From Lutibacillus sp052034115 (GTDB taxonomy: Bacteria > Actinomycetota > Actinomycetes > Actinomycetales > Dermatophilaceae): 64,000 bases of DNA. Numbering within the stretch: position 1 is the stretch's first letter; each line of letters begins with the position of its first letter. The stretch spans positions 1 to 64,000 of the forward strand of contig JBPOIZ010000011.1 in NCBI GenBank assembly GCA_052034115.1. Reading direction: 5' to 3'. Shown here piece after piece: positions 16,830 to 24,946 of this stretch. The position numbers were made by a program, and so were the translations under genes. Under the pieces are notes generated by a model. That model was not told the origin of the DNA. It saw only the letters and a program-made list of their open reading frames with translations, and made no database searches.

Positions 16830-17756
16830 CTACAGGCTCTCGAAGTAGTCCGCGTCCAAGCGATAGAGGGTGACCGTCTCCTCCGCCTGGACCCCAACGC
16901 CGTACGTGACCAGCAGCTCGGCAAGGCGTCGACCATCGATGAGCTCGATGCGTGCGTTGATCCGTTCCGCCTCTTGCACAGCACCCGCCGAGAACCGCGA
17001 GGTCGTGATGAAGACACCGCGGTCACCTTGTTTACCGAGGAGCGCGCCGGCGAACTCGTGGATGCGCGGCCGGTCGATGGTGCGGTCCTCGGCATACCGC
17101 TTGGCCTGCACATAGATGCGGTCGAGCCCGAGCGGGTCCTGACTGATAATGCCATCCACGCCCGCGTCCCCGGACGCGCTCGTGCGTTCGACCGACCCTG
17201 CGCGCCCGTATCCCATCCGCGCGAGGAGCGCGATGACAAGGTCCTCGAAACCCGTTGATGAAAGAGTCATTGCCGCGTGGAGGACCTCACCCTCCACTGC
17301 TGATCGATTCGTCGCCACGGCCAACGCCAAGAGGTCGGACGGCGTGGCAGAGGCTTCGACTGCGCCTGCGTCGCGGTCCTCACGAGCGAGGTTCGTGTTG
17401 GCCTTCTCCCGTGTTCGATCGCGAAAGTCCAGGTAGGCCGGATAGGCCTCCAACTCCTTCATGCCGATCCGATCGGGGTATGTCGTCAGCGCGTGCCGGC
17501 CGACCGCGTTGATGACCACGCGCCCTCTTGAGGGCTGATCGACGAGACCCGCCTGACGCAGGTACGTCAGGGCCCACCCGACTCGGTTGTCCATCGTGCG
17601 CTGACGCCCGCTTGGCAGCATCTGCGCGCGCTCGTCATCCGACAGATCGAACTGATCTGCCATCAAGTCCTTGACGTCTCGGCTGCGTCGAGTCTCGCCA
17701 TCCGCAAGGTGCGCCAGCACTGGACGCATCAATGTCTGGAAGTCGGGAATGGTCAT
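16830..17756 (-). CDS. mrr: Mrr-type type IV restriction endonuclease
   Basis: 308 aa. The N-terminal winged-helix domain (residues of about 1-100, TRRSRDVKDLMADQFDLSDDER) matches Mrr_N. The C-terminal PD-(D/E)xK domain shows GFEDLVIALLARMGYG, then GDAGVDGII near residue 198 and YVQAKRY near 213, i.e. the D...QAK catalytic set, with FAGALLGKQGDRGVFITTSRF after it. Mrr enzymes cut DNA methylated by foreign methyltransferases. It appears complete and follows the antitoxin/hsdM scar on the same strand. No leaderless -10 is evident. Confidence 0.88.
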   Translation of the reverse strand: MTIPDFQTLMRPVLAHLADGETRRSRDVKDLMADQFDLSDDERAQMLPSGRQRTMDNRVGWALTYLRQAGLVDQPSRGRVVINAVGRHALTTYPDRIGMKELEAYPAYLDFRDRTREKANTNLAREDRDAGAVEASATPSDLLALAVATNRSAVEGEVLHAAMTLSSTGFEDLVIALLARMGYGRAGSVERTSASGDAGVDGIISQDPLGLDRIYVQAKRYAEDRTIDRPRIHEFAGALLGKQGDRGVFITTSRFSAGAVQEAERINARIELIDGRRLAELLVTYGVGVQAEETVTLYRLDADYFESL

Positions 17757-17889
17757 CCTTGTGCGCCTTCGTCGAGTCCCCGCAGCCCCCGCCAGGTCTC
17801 AGCCAGACCCATCCTCGCGCCAGCTTGTCTCGGTCCCCGCCCTCGTTGGGTAGCACGTCGCCAGCGCCCCTATGTCAACAGTCGGCGCA

Positions 17890-18324
17890 CTAGTCGAGGT
17901 CGAGTGCCGCAACCGCGGCGCGCACCGAATGTTCGTAATCTTCACGCGGGAACACGAAGGGCCCGAAGCCCTGATAGTCGCGATTCGGTCGGTGCGGCTG
18001 GCGAAAGCCCTGCCAGACGACAAGGTCGCCGGTCACCTCGATGCTCGCGTCCAGGGGCCAACAGCCGACCTCGCCGCAGTCGCATCCGAGGAGCCATGCG
18101 CGGCCCCGCTCCGGCCATTGCCTCGTCTCGCAGCCGAGGTAGTACTGGGTCAGTTCGCCGAACCTGAAGTGATCGGGGACAAGGCCGGAGTAACCGCCAG
18201 CCGGCTCCCAACCTTGCGCCGCCTCGAACGCGCTGACGAGATCAACGAGTGACCGCCCATTGACCACCGGCACCACCTGTTTTGGCCTTTCGGCGGTGAC
18301 CGTAAACGCCACGGTGTCTGTCAT
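17890..18324 (-). CDS. Conserved hypothetical protein with CDCGEVGC motif
   Basis: 144 aa from the ATG at 18324. Contains LLGCDCGEVGCWPLDASIEV near residue 78, a cysteine cluster that could bind a metal but may also be structural. No signal peptide or membrane segment. The sequence is of a type seen as single-copy conserved hypotheticals; I cannot assign a function. An in-frame upstream ATG at 18366 is possible. Confidence 0.6.
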   Translation of the reverse strand: MTDTVAFTVTAERPKQVVPVVNGRSLVDLVSAFEAAQGWEPAGGYSGLVPDHFRFGELTQYYLGCETRQWPERGRAWLLGCDCGEVGCWPLDASIEVTGDLVVWQGFRQPHRPNRDYQGFGPFVFPREDYEHSVRAAVAALDLD

Positions 18325-18477
18325 GTCTGTTCGCCTGGCTCGCTTCACATCCGCCTGCTGCCACATGGTCCCACGCCGACAACAACGCTCGGATCGGCTG
18401 TGCTGGTTGGGGCGGGGGCACTGCCAGGCGGCCCGGTGCTCAAAGACGACGAGGACGAGCGAACAGGACCATCTCCT

Positions 18478-18499
18478 AGCGTATCGGAACTGATACGCT
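18478..18499. promoter_or_regulatory. Operator AGCGTATC-GGAACT-GATACGCT overlapping -10
   Basis: A perfect 8-bp inverted repeat with a 6-bp spacer. Its right arm contains TACGCT (18494-18499), a -10 box six bases before the GTG at 18506. A protein bound here would block the promoter; the HTH protein encoded downstream is the obvious candidate. Confidence 0.7.
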
Positions 18500-18505
18500 T
18501 GCCAC

Positions 18506-19207
18506 GTGCCACGTTCTCCTCGGCTGCAGGCGGTCCTGCGTTCGGCGGCCGAACTTCAAGTACTGGTCCCCGATGCCGTCCTCGTCGGGGGCAGCGCCTC
18601 GGCCCTGCACGCCGGGCACCGGCTCTCCTTGGATCACGACCACGTGCTCATCGACCTCGCGGAGCGCTATGCCGAGGTCGTCGAGGCGGTCGAGGCCAGC
18701 GAGAGCTGGGTGACGTCCATCCGGGCCAGCCGCCCACCACTCACATTGCTGGGGAGTCTCGATGGCATCGAGGCCGGCCTTCGCCAACTGCGGCGAACTC
18801 GCCCGCTCGAGGTCGAGGACGTCGACCTCGGGGCCGGGGTAAGCGTGCGCGCCCCCACCCTTCCCGAGATGCTGCGCGTCAAGGCTTACCTCGTCGTCCA
18901 GCGCAACGCCACGCGTGACTACCTCGACACGGCCGCACTCATCGATCGGCTTGGTGAGCAGGCGGCCGCGGCGGTCCTGGTGAAGATCGACGACTACTAC
19001 GCCGACCGCTCGGGCGAGGGGGACTCTGTGCTGACAGCGCTGACCCTCCGGCTGGCCGAGCCGATGCCCAAGGACCCCCGGGTCACGTCCCAGCTCGCGA
19101 CATACAAGGAACTGGACGCGCGCTGGCACGACTGGGCCTCGGTGACCGCGGTATGCACCGACATGGCCGACCGACTGCTGGAATTGATCGAGTCGGGCGA
19201 GCCATGA
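18506..19207 (+). CDS. Nucleotidyltransferase-fold protein (AbiEii/MNT-like putative toxin)
   Basis: 233 aa, leaderless GTG. The N-terminal VLVGGSASALHAGHRLSLDHDHVL (about residues 28-51) matches the nucleotidyltransferase signature of AbiEii/DUF6036-like proteins: the GGS loop, the HR-S motif and an Asp pair, here LDHDHV. C-terminal TLPEMLRVKAYLVVQRNATRDYLDTAAL resembles the conserved R-K-x-RD-hhD helix of the same family. Its stop overlaps the start of an HTH gene (ATGA), the usual arrangement of toxin-antitoxin partners. Toxicity is inferred. Confidence 0.78.
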   Translation: MPRSPRLQAVLRSAAELQVLVPDAVLVGGSASALHAGHRLSLDHDHVLIDLAERYAEVVEAVEASESWVTSIRASRPPLTLLGSLDGIEAGLRQLRRTRPLEVEDVDLGAGVSVRAPTLPEMLRVKAYLVVQRNATRDYLDTAALIDRLGEQAAAAVLVKIDDYYADRSGEGDSVLTALTLRLAEPMPKDPRVTSQLATYKELDARWHDWASVTAVCTDMADRLLELIESGEP

Positions 19208-19674
19208 CGACCCCTGCCCGGCGCCGGTTCCGGCACGTGGACGTCGACCAGTCGGCTCCAGTGGCCACGTGGCCGTTCGAGGCCCTCATCGCAATCCTTG
19301 AGCGCGGGTCGATCCGGGACTGGGCCGTCCTCACCGCGGAGATCCGGCGGGACCCGTGGGGGCCGGTGTCGCGTCAGGTCGACGAGCACATGCGCCAGGA
19401 GAAGGTGCCCGGCCTCGGCCCTCTCCTGGACCGCGCGATCGCGCGCGCACGGCGCCGCGCGGAGGACGCGGAGCGCGCCGCTGTCGCCACCCGAGTGTCG
19501 GAACTGGTACGCGAGTCCGGCCTCAGCCCTGTGGAGTTCGCCGAACGCATCGGCACCTCCCGCAGTCGGCTCTCGACCTATCGCCACGGCCGAGTCACGC
19601 CGTCGGCTGCCCTCATGTACCGCATGGAACGAGTTGCCGCCGACGCCTCGAGTCGCGCGCACCCCAGCTCATGA
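19204..19674 (+). CDS. XRE-type helix-turn-helix protein, putative antitoxin
   Basis: 156 aa. The N-terminal half (residues of about 15-95) is an Arg/Asp-rich helical region of unknown role. The C-terminal half contains an HTH: VSELVRESGLSPVEFAERI, then GTSRSRLSTYRHGRVTPSAAL at about residues 120-141. ATGA overlap with the nucleotidyltransferase gene. Likely autorepressor acting on the 18478-18499 palindrome and neutraliser of its partner, by analogy with HTH antitoxins. Confidence 0.75.
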   Translation: MTTPARRRFRHVDVDQSAPVATWPFEALIAILERGSIRDWAVLTAEIRRDPWGPVSRQVDEHMRQEKVPGLGPLLDRAIARARRRAEDAERAAVATRVSELVRESGLSPVEFAERIGTSRSRLSTYRHGRVTPSAALMYRMERVAADASSRAHPSS

Positions 19675-19804
19675 GACCGGGCTGCGCTCCTCACCGCAGA
19701 TGCTCCACCCACCGCGCGCGGGGCCACCCGCGGCACCGGCCGTGCACCACGGACCAGAGCGCTGCGACATGTGCCCTGCGCCCCGAACTCACCGTTCTCG
19801 GAAG

Positions 19805-21016
19805 TCAGTCATTCGTCGGGTGGGCGCGCAGGTACCGGCCGAAGTGGGGGACGGTGAACGCGATGCGTCCCCGCTCGCTGGCGTAGATGAGCCCCTTCTT
19901 CAGCAGCGCATCGCGCGCCGGCGACAGCGACTGCGGCCGTCGGCCGAGCAGCTTGGCGATGTCGGCGGTCGCCACGGCACCGACCCCATCGCCACCGTCA
20001 CCCCCGTCGAGGTGGGCCGCCTCGGCCATGGCCCGCAGATACTCCCGCTCCGCCGGTGTGGCCCGCTCATACCGCGACCCGAAGAACCCCACCGCCAGCT
20101 CGGCCTCGGCCTCGGGGCCGGCCACCTGCACGTCCTCGACCCCGATCGGCGACGAGGTGGCCCGGTCCCACGCAGCCTTGCCGTAGGCCTGCACGAAGTA
20201 CGGATAGCCCGCCGTCAGCGCGTACATCTGGTCCAGCGCCGCCTCATCCCACGCAGCGCCCTCTTCCGCTGCGGGGGCGGTCAGCGCGACATCGGCCGAC
20301 ATACGGTCCAGGCGGTCGATGCGCACATAACGGAACAGTCGTTCGGAATATGACTTGGATGCGGACAGGACCGTCGGCAGGTGTGGCAACCCCGCCCCCA
20401 CGACCAGCACCGGCAACCCCGACTGGCTCAGCTCGTGCACGGCAGCGCACACCCCGGACACGTCGTCGGCGCCGATGTCCTGCATCTCGTCGATGAACAC
20501 CGCCACACCCCGGCCGGTGTCGGCTGCCAGCCCGCCGACGTCGGTCAGCAGCTCGACAAGGTCGATCTCGATGTCACCGGAGTCGGCGCGCCCCGTCACC
20601 GCGGGCGCGTCGATGCCCGGGTTCCACCGCTCCCGCAGCCGCCCACTCCCCCGCTCCTGCTGCGCGAACGCCCGGACCACCCCGAGCACCTGGCGCACCT
20701 CATCAGCCGAGGGATGTCCGAGCTCGCGCAGCGCCTGGTGCAGCGCCGACGCCAGCGTCCGGCGGATCGACTGATCCGGCCGCGCCTCGAGCTTGCCGGT
20801 CCCCCATCCGGCCCGCACCGCCTGCCCCCGCAGCGCGTTGAGCAGCACCGTCTTGCCGACCCCACGCAGGCCAGTGAGCACCACGGACCGTTCCGGCCGG
20901 CGCCGCGCCACCCGCTCCAAGGTGATGTCAAAGGCCTGCAGGTGCTCGTCGCGGCCGGCCAACTCCGGCGGCCGTTGCCCGGCCCCCGGTGCATACGGGT
21001 TGCGGATCGGGTCCAT
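19805..21016 (-). CDS. AAA ATPase with C-terminal winged-helix-like region
   Basis: 403 aa, leaderless ATG. Walker A GLRGVGKT near residue 49, Walker B GVAVFIDEMQDIG near 173 and a sensor-like VLVVGAGLPHLP near 203. The C-terminal 80 residues (ATADIAKLLGRRPQSLSPARDALLKKGLI) look like a winged helix. It resembles STAND/AAA ATPases common in actinobacteria and mobile regions. It sits between a toxin-antitoxin-like pair and a hydrolase with an almost identical promoter. Cellular role unknown. Confidence 0.82.
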   Translation of the reverse strand: MDPIRNPYAPGAGQRPPELAGRDEHLQAFDITLERVARRRPERSVVLTGLRGVGKTVLLNALRGQAVRAGWGTGKLEARPDQSIRRTLASALHQALRELGHPSADEVRQVLGVVRAFAQQERGSGRLRERWNPGIDAPAVTGRADSGDIEIDLVELLTDVGGLAADTGRGVAVFIDEMQDIGADDVSGVCAAVHELSQSGLPVLVVGAGLPHLPTVLSASKSYSERLFRYVRIDRLDRMSADVALTAPAAEEGAAWDEAALDQMYALTAGYPYFVQAYGKAAWDRATSSPIGVEDVQVAGPEAEAELAVGFFGSRYERATPAEREYLRAMAEAAHLDGGDGGDGVGAVATADIAKLLGRRPQSLSPARDALLKKGLIYASERGRIAFTVPHFGRYLRAHPTND

Positions 21017-21022
21017 GATCGG

Positions 21023-21028
21023 ACTGTA
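21023..21028 (-). promoter_or_regulatory. -10 box TACAGT, leaderless AAA ATPase
   Basis: Minus-strand ACGGCATACAGTC with TACAGT ending six bases before the ATG at 21016. The same ACGGCATACAGTC recurs before the next gene. Confidence 0.5.
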
Positions 21029-21098
21029 TGCCGTTATCTAGCGCAGACCCGAGATTTCGCCATACACCCCGATCCGTGTCGCGTCAGGCGAACGGGCC

Positions 21099-22214
21099 TC
21101 AACGCCGCCGCAGCGACCCGTGAGCCACGACCTGCGCCGCCAGGATCCGGTAGAACGCCCGGTCGGACAGGTATGCGTTGTGGGTCGTCGCCACCGTGCC
21201 GGGGTAGGCCAGGTCGCTGTCGTGTGCGTCGGCGACCCAGTCCGCGGCGGGATAGCTGAGCAGATCGGTCGAGCTCCACGCATTCCAGAAGTAGCCCACC
21301 CCGGCAGGGCCCACCTCGACCGGACCACCCTCGGGCGCCGAGTCGAGGAACATCCCCAGCCGGCGGAACAACCCCACCTGCCCCCCTGCGGCACACCACA
21401 CATCGATGTGCGGCATACCTCCGGGACAGTCGGCCGCGAACGACGTCACCGCGTCGTAGAGCAACTGTCCGCCCATGCTGTGCGTCAGCACGACGAGCGG
21501 CTCGCCGGGGGCCAGTACCGCGTCGCGCGCCTCGGCCAGGCCGGCGAGCACCCGTTCCATGATCGGCCCCGGTTCACCCGGCCGACCGCGACCGTCGATG
21601 TAGCGCAACAGGTCCCCGACGAAGACCGGCACCGTGTCGGCGAGCGGCTGGCGCACGCCGCCCATCGCCCGGCGCACGCCCCGCCGGCCGACCGCGGCCA
21701 TCTCCGCGCCCACGGTGCGCAGCCGGGCATCCAAATCCGGCGCAGCGCGCGTCAGTCGGTCCTGAACACGCCCGGCGAGCCAGGACCGTTGGCTGCGCGG
21801 GCTGCGAGCCGCCAACTGGGCCGGTATGGCGGGGTCGCGCACCGTCGACCACACCGCCTCGATGACCTCGGGCCAGTAGGCAGGTGGCAGGGCGGACATG
21901 AGCCGGCCTTCGAGCACCGCGCCGAGCACCTCCGGCGACAGGTCATCGAGGTGGGCGGCCGCGTCGTACGCCGCTTCCGCCATGCCCGCACCGTCCGCGG
22001 TGAGATCCTGCGCGGGCGGGGTCGCGAGATCACCCCAGTAGACCCGGTTGACGTGGATCTCCCCCGCCGCCGTCTGCACGACCGGCACGACATACTCGCG
22101 CAGCATCCGCTCCACCAGCGACCACTCGGCGCCCCGGCTCAGCCGCTCGACGGCGCCGAACTGGGGGTCGTCCTCGTCGCGGACCGCCACCCCGTGGATG
22201 AAGACAACCGGCAC
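21099..22214 (-). CDS. Alpha/beta-fold serine hydrolase, conserved hypothetical
   Basis: 371 aa, leaderless GTG. It starts PVVFIHGVAVRDED with an HG oxyanion motif. The nucleophile elbow VLTHSMGGQLLYD lies near residue 245, a possible acid in DAHDSDLAYPG, and the probable catalytic His in TTHNAYLSDRAFY near residue 347. There is a long helical insertion between residues 60 and 220. The layout resembles cytosolic lipase-like hydrolases rather than secreted ones; no signal peptide. Possibly works with the neighbouring AAA ATPase. Substrate unknown. Confidence 0.75.
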   Translation of the reverse strand: MPVVFIHGVAVRDEDDPQFGAVERLSRGAEWSLVERMLREYVVPVVQTAAGEIHVNRVYWGDLATPPAQDLTADGAGMAEAAYDAAAHLDDLSPEVLGAVLEGRLMSALPPAYWPEVIEAVWSTVRDPAIPAQLAARSPRSQRSWLAGRVQDRLTRAAPDLDARLRTVGAEMAAVGRRGVRRAMGGVRQPLADTVPVFVGDLLRYIDGRGRPGEPGPIMERVLAGLAEARDAVLAPGEPLVVLTHSMGGQLLYDAVTSFAADCPGGMPHIDVWCAAGGQVGLFRRLGMFLDSAPEGGPVEVGPAGVGYFWNAWSSTDLLSYPAADWVADAHDSDLAYPGTVATTHNAYLSDRAFYRILAAQVVAHGSLRRR

Positions 22215-22220
22215 GCCCCG

Positions 22221-22226
22221 ACTGTA
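22221..22226 (-). promoter_or_regulatory. -10 box TACAGT, leaderless hydrolase
   Basis: Minus-strand ACGGCATACAGTC, TACAGT six bases before the GTG at 22214. Confidence 0.5.
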
Positions 22227-22253
22227 TGCCGTTCCTCGATCCGGCCCGCCGAT

Positions 22254-23105
22254 CTACGGGAGCAGGGGCTCGACGGCGAACCGTTCGTCGGGGGTGGCGA
22301 TCGCCGCCTGCTCGCGCACGAGGAGCATCTCCGCCGACCCCGCCGCGTGGGTCGCAGCCAGCACGGCATACATCGTTGCCGTCGTCCTCGACAGCGCCGC
22401 CCGCGGCCCAGCAGTGAGGTAGTGGGCGAGGAAAAGCGCCGCTGTGACGTCCCCGCCGCCGCGCACGGCCATGGGGATCATCGGCGTCGTCGTCACCCAG
22501 GCCCCTTCGTCGCTGACGCACGCCATCTGGATCGACCCCTCGGGGGTCTCCGACGTCAGCACGCTCGTCACGAGCACGACCTGGGGGCCCGTGGCCCGTA
22601 TGGCGTTCGCCGCCTCGAGCACGTCGCCCGACGATGTCAGGCTTCGCCCGACGAGGTACTCCAGCTCGAACTGGTTGGGCGTGACGATGTCCGCAGCGGG
22701 CACCACCTCGTCGCGCAGATACGCCGGGATGCCGTCACGCACGAAGAAGCCCCGGCCCACGTCGCCCATGACCGGGTCGCAGCAGTAGATCGCCGCGGGG
22801 TTCGCCGCCTTGACCCGGGCCACCGTGTCGAGGACGACCGCACCCATCGGCTCGGCACCGAGATAGCCGGAGAGCACGGCGTCCAGCGTGGGGAAGGCGC
22901 CACGATCCTCGACCCCCGCGATGACCTCCGCGACATCGGCCGGCGCCACCAGCGGGCCGCGGGTGGCGCCATACCCGGTGTGGTTGGAGAAGGTGACGGT
23001 CAACACCGGGTAGACGTCATGGCCGAGCCGTTGGAGCGGGAACACCGCCGCGGAGTTGCCGGCGTGGCCGAAGGCGACATGCGACTGGATGGAGAGGATC
23101 GGCAC
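22254..23105 (-). CDS. pdxY: Pyridoxal kinase
   Basis: 283 aa, usual length. PfkB/ribokinase-fold kinase of the pyridoxal salvage pathway (pyridoxal to PLP). Hallmarks: ILSIQSHVAFGHAGNSAAVFPLQ at the N-terminus, FSNHTGYG, CDPVMGDVGRGFFV near residue 112, DIVTPNQFELEYL near 145, VLVTSV, and RGGGDVTAALFLA near 217 with the catalytic Asp. A Gly replaces the more usual Thr/Val before GD. Leaderless GTG start. Confidence 0.92.
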   Translation of the reverse strand: MPILSIQSHVAFGHAGNSAAVFPLQRLGHDVYPVLTVTFSNHTGYGATRGPLVAPADVAEVIAGVEDRGAFPTLDAVLSGYLGAEPMGAVVLDTVARVKAANPAAIYCCDPVMGDVGRGFFVRDGIPAYLRDEVVPAADIVTPNQFELEYLVGRSLTSSGDVLEAANAIRATGPQVVLVTSVLTSETPEGSIQMACVSDEGAWVTTTPMIPMAVRGGGDVTAALFLAHYLTAGPRAALSRTTATMYAVLAATHAAGSAEMLLVREQAAIATPDERFAVEPLLP

Positions 23106-23111
23106 CCGTCG

Positions 23112-23117
23112 AGCCTA
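23112..23117 (-). promoter_or_regulatory. -10 box TAGGCT, leaderless pdxY
   Basis: Minus-strand TAGGCT ends six bases before the GTG at 23105. Confidence 0.5.
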
Positions 23118-23145
23118 CGGGAGCGCCACGTCCCCGACGCCGGGC

Positions 23146-23967
23146 CTAGCCGAGGTCAAGCGAGGACATCATGGCTGCCACGTCCGGGCTGAACCCAGAG
23201 GCGCCCTTGGTGCTCGCCGAGAACGTCAAGACGTAGGCCCGTCCGGACCCGACGGCGAGGTACTGCCACTGGGTGATGGCCGTGCCCTGCTCGGTGCGCT
23301 TGAGCATGAGTCCCGGCACCGAGATGCCATCCACGCGGACCGCCGGGACGTCGCTGGTGGCCACCCCCTGGTCGCTCCACAGCGACCTCAGCTGGGCCAT
23401 TCCCTGGTCGACCGACAGTGACGTCCCACCAGCGACGCCGGTGACGACCACGTTGGGGGTGAACGAGTCGACCGCTTTCGACGACGCCGCGCCGAGGACG
23501 ATGGCGGCCGAGTCGGCACCGGCCATCGCGAGCATCTGCTCGGTGACATCGCGGTATCCCGACGGCACGACCACTGACATCCCGCCGTCCGACGCACCCA
23601 GGCGGGTGCCGGACGGGGCGCTGCTGGGCCGGCCGGCCGACGTCGCCGGGGACGGCGAGCCGCTCGACGACCCCGACGTGGAACTCGACGCTGTCGGGGT
23701 GCGGCGCGTGGTGGACGGCGTGCTGCCCGGGGTGCGCGTCGGCGTCGGCGTCGAGACGGTCACTGACCCCGTGCCCGCCCCGATCGTCGGTCCGTCCGCG
23801 GCCGGGCTGCCACCGGAACAGGCGGACACGCCGACGATGGCAGCGGCGGCGAGCAGCGCCAGCCGCCTGCCGGGCGCGGCCCATGGCAACACTGAATGAT
23901 CGATCGTCCCCAACTGCGTTGCGGCCCCCAGCCACGAACGAGCGCGGACGCCTTCCCGGGGCGTCAT
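23146..23967 (-). CDS. Putative lipoprotein (LpqN/LpqT-like)
   Basis: 273 aa from the ATG at 23967, which has TACCGT six bases upstream; a GTG at 23892 would give a more usual signal peptide length. The hydrophobic segment RRLALLAAAAIVGVSAC ends in a lipobox-like VSAC. A Ser/Thr/Pro-rich linker follows to about residue 125. The C-terminal domain (MSVVVPSGYRDVTEQML to MMSSLDLG) has the mixed alpha/beta pattern of LpqN/LpqT/PsbP-like lipoproteins. Likely anchored to the outer face of the membrane. Function unknown. Confidence 0.7.
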   Translation of the reverse strand: MTPREGVRARSWLGAATQLGTIDHSVLPWAAPGRRLALLAAAAIVGVSACSGGSPAADGPTIGAGTGSVTVSTPTPTRTPGSTPSTTRRTPTASSSTSGSSSGSPSPATSAGRPSSAPSGTRLGASDGGMSVVVPSGYRDVTEQMLAMAGADSAAIVLGAASSKAVDSFTPNVVVTGVAGGTSLSVDQGMAQLRSLWSDQGVATSDVPAVRVDGISVPGLMLKRTEQGTAITQWQYLAVGSGRAYVLTFSASTKGASGFSPDVAAMMSSLDLG

Positions 23968-24026
23968 AGCGCAACGGTAACCCGTGCGCCGCCATGAGGC
24001 CGCATCGCGAAACGCAGTCCTGATCC

Positions 24027-24887
24027 CTACTTGAGCAAACGGGACATCCGCCGGTCCGCCAGCGGCTTACCGCCGGTCTGGCAGGTGGCGCAGTACTGCA
24101 GCGATGAGTCCGCGAAGGACACCTCTCGGACGACGTCACCGCACTCCGGACAGTTCTGCCCGGTGCGGCCGTGGACCCGCATCCCGGAGCGCTTCGCGTC
24201 CTTCAGGTCGGCCGCCGGCTTGCCACGGGCCGACTCGATGGCGCCGGTCAGGGTGGTGCGCATCGCCTCCCACAGGCGGGTCACCTGCTCGTCGGTCAGG
24301 CTCGCGGCCAGCGCGTATGGCGACAGCTTCGCCACGTGCAGGATCTCGTCGGAGTAGGCGTTGCCGACACCTCCGATGATGCTCTGATCGCGCAGGACAC
24401 CCTTGATCTGCGTGCGCCGCCCGGCCAGCAAGGTGGCGAAGTCGTCCCGTCCGAAGGCCGGGTCCAGCGGGTCCGGTCCCAGCCGGGCGATGCCCGGCAC
24501 CGACAGCACGTCACGCACGACATACACGGCCAGCGACTTGCGGGTCCCCGCCTCGGTGAGGTCGAAGCCGGACCCATCCGACAGGCGAACGCGCAGCGCG
24601 ATGGGGCTCGATCCGGGCCGCAGCCGGGTCGTCGACAACGCGTCGGACCAGCGCAACCAGCCCGCCTTGGCCAGATGGACGACCAGATGGGTCCCGTCGC
24701 AGTCCAGGTCGAGGAACTTGCCGTGTCGGCTCACCGTGTCGACCGGCGCTCCCTCCAGAGCCTGCGGCGGCGGGTCGTAGGTCTTCAGCACCGCGATCGA
24801 GGCGAGCTCCACCCCGGCGATCGCCAGCCCGGCGGTCCGCTCGGCCAGGAACTCGACGAGGCCTTGCACCTCGGGCATCTCCGGCAT
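24027..24887 (-). CDS. Fpg/Nei family DNA glycosylase
   Basis: 286 aa. The mature N-terminus PEMPEVQ provides the catalytic Pro and Glu, supporting the ATG at 24887, which also has AGGAAGGAG upstream. H2TH region: QSIIGGVGNAYSDEILHVAKLSP near residue 165. C-terminal zinc finger CPEC...CATC near 243-266. Excises oxidised bases and nicks the abasic site. The finger ends with GGKPLADRRMSRLLK rather than the usual R-T-x-x-C-P-x-C-Q, as in actinobacterial Nei2/Fpg2 subgroups; which branch it belongs to is uncertain. Confidence 0.88.
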   Translation of the reverse strand: MPEMPEVQGLVEFLAERTAGLAIAGVELASIAVLKTYDPPPQALEGAPVDTVSRHGKFLDLDCDGTHLVVHLAKAGWLRWSDALSTTRLRPGSSPIALRVRLSDGSGFDLTEAGTRKSLAVYVVRDVLSVPGIARLGPDPLDPAFGRDDFATLLAGRRTQIKGVLRDQSIIGGVGNAYSDEILHVAKLSPYALAASLTDEQVTRLWEAMRTTLTGAIESARGKPAADLKDAKRSGMRVHGRTGQNCPECGDVVREVSFADSSLQYCATCQTGGKPLADRRMSRLLK

Positions 24888-24946
24888 ACCGGCTCCTTCC
24901 TCGTCGGGTCAGGTGGTCAGATCAGGGCCGTGCCACCCGGGGCGGG

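Noticed and set aside
21120..23192. 690-codon plus-strand frame across the serine hydrolase and pdxY
   Set aside because: It is antisense to two well-supported genes and codes for a basic His/Arg-rich product without recognisable motifs.
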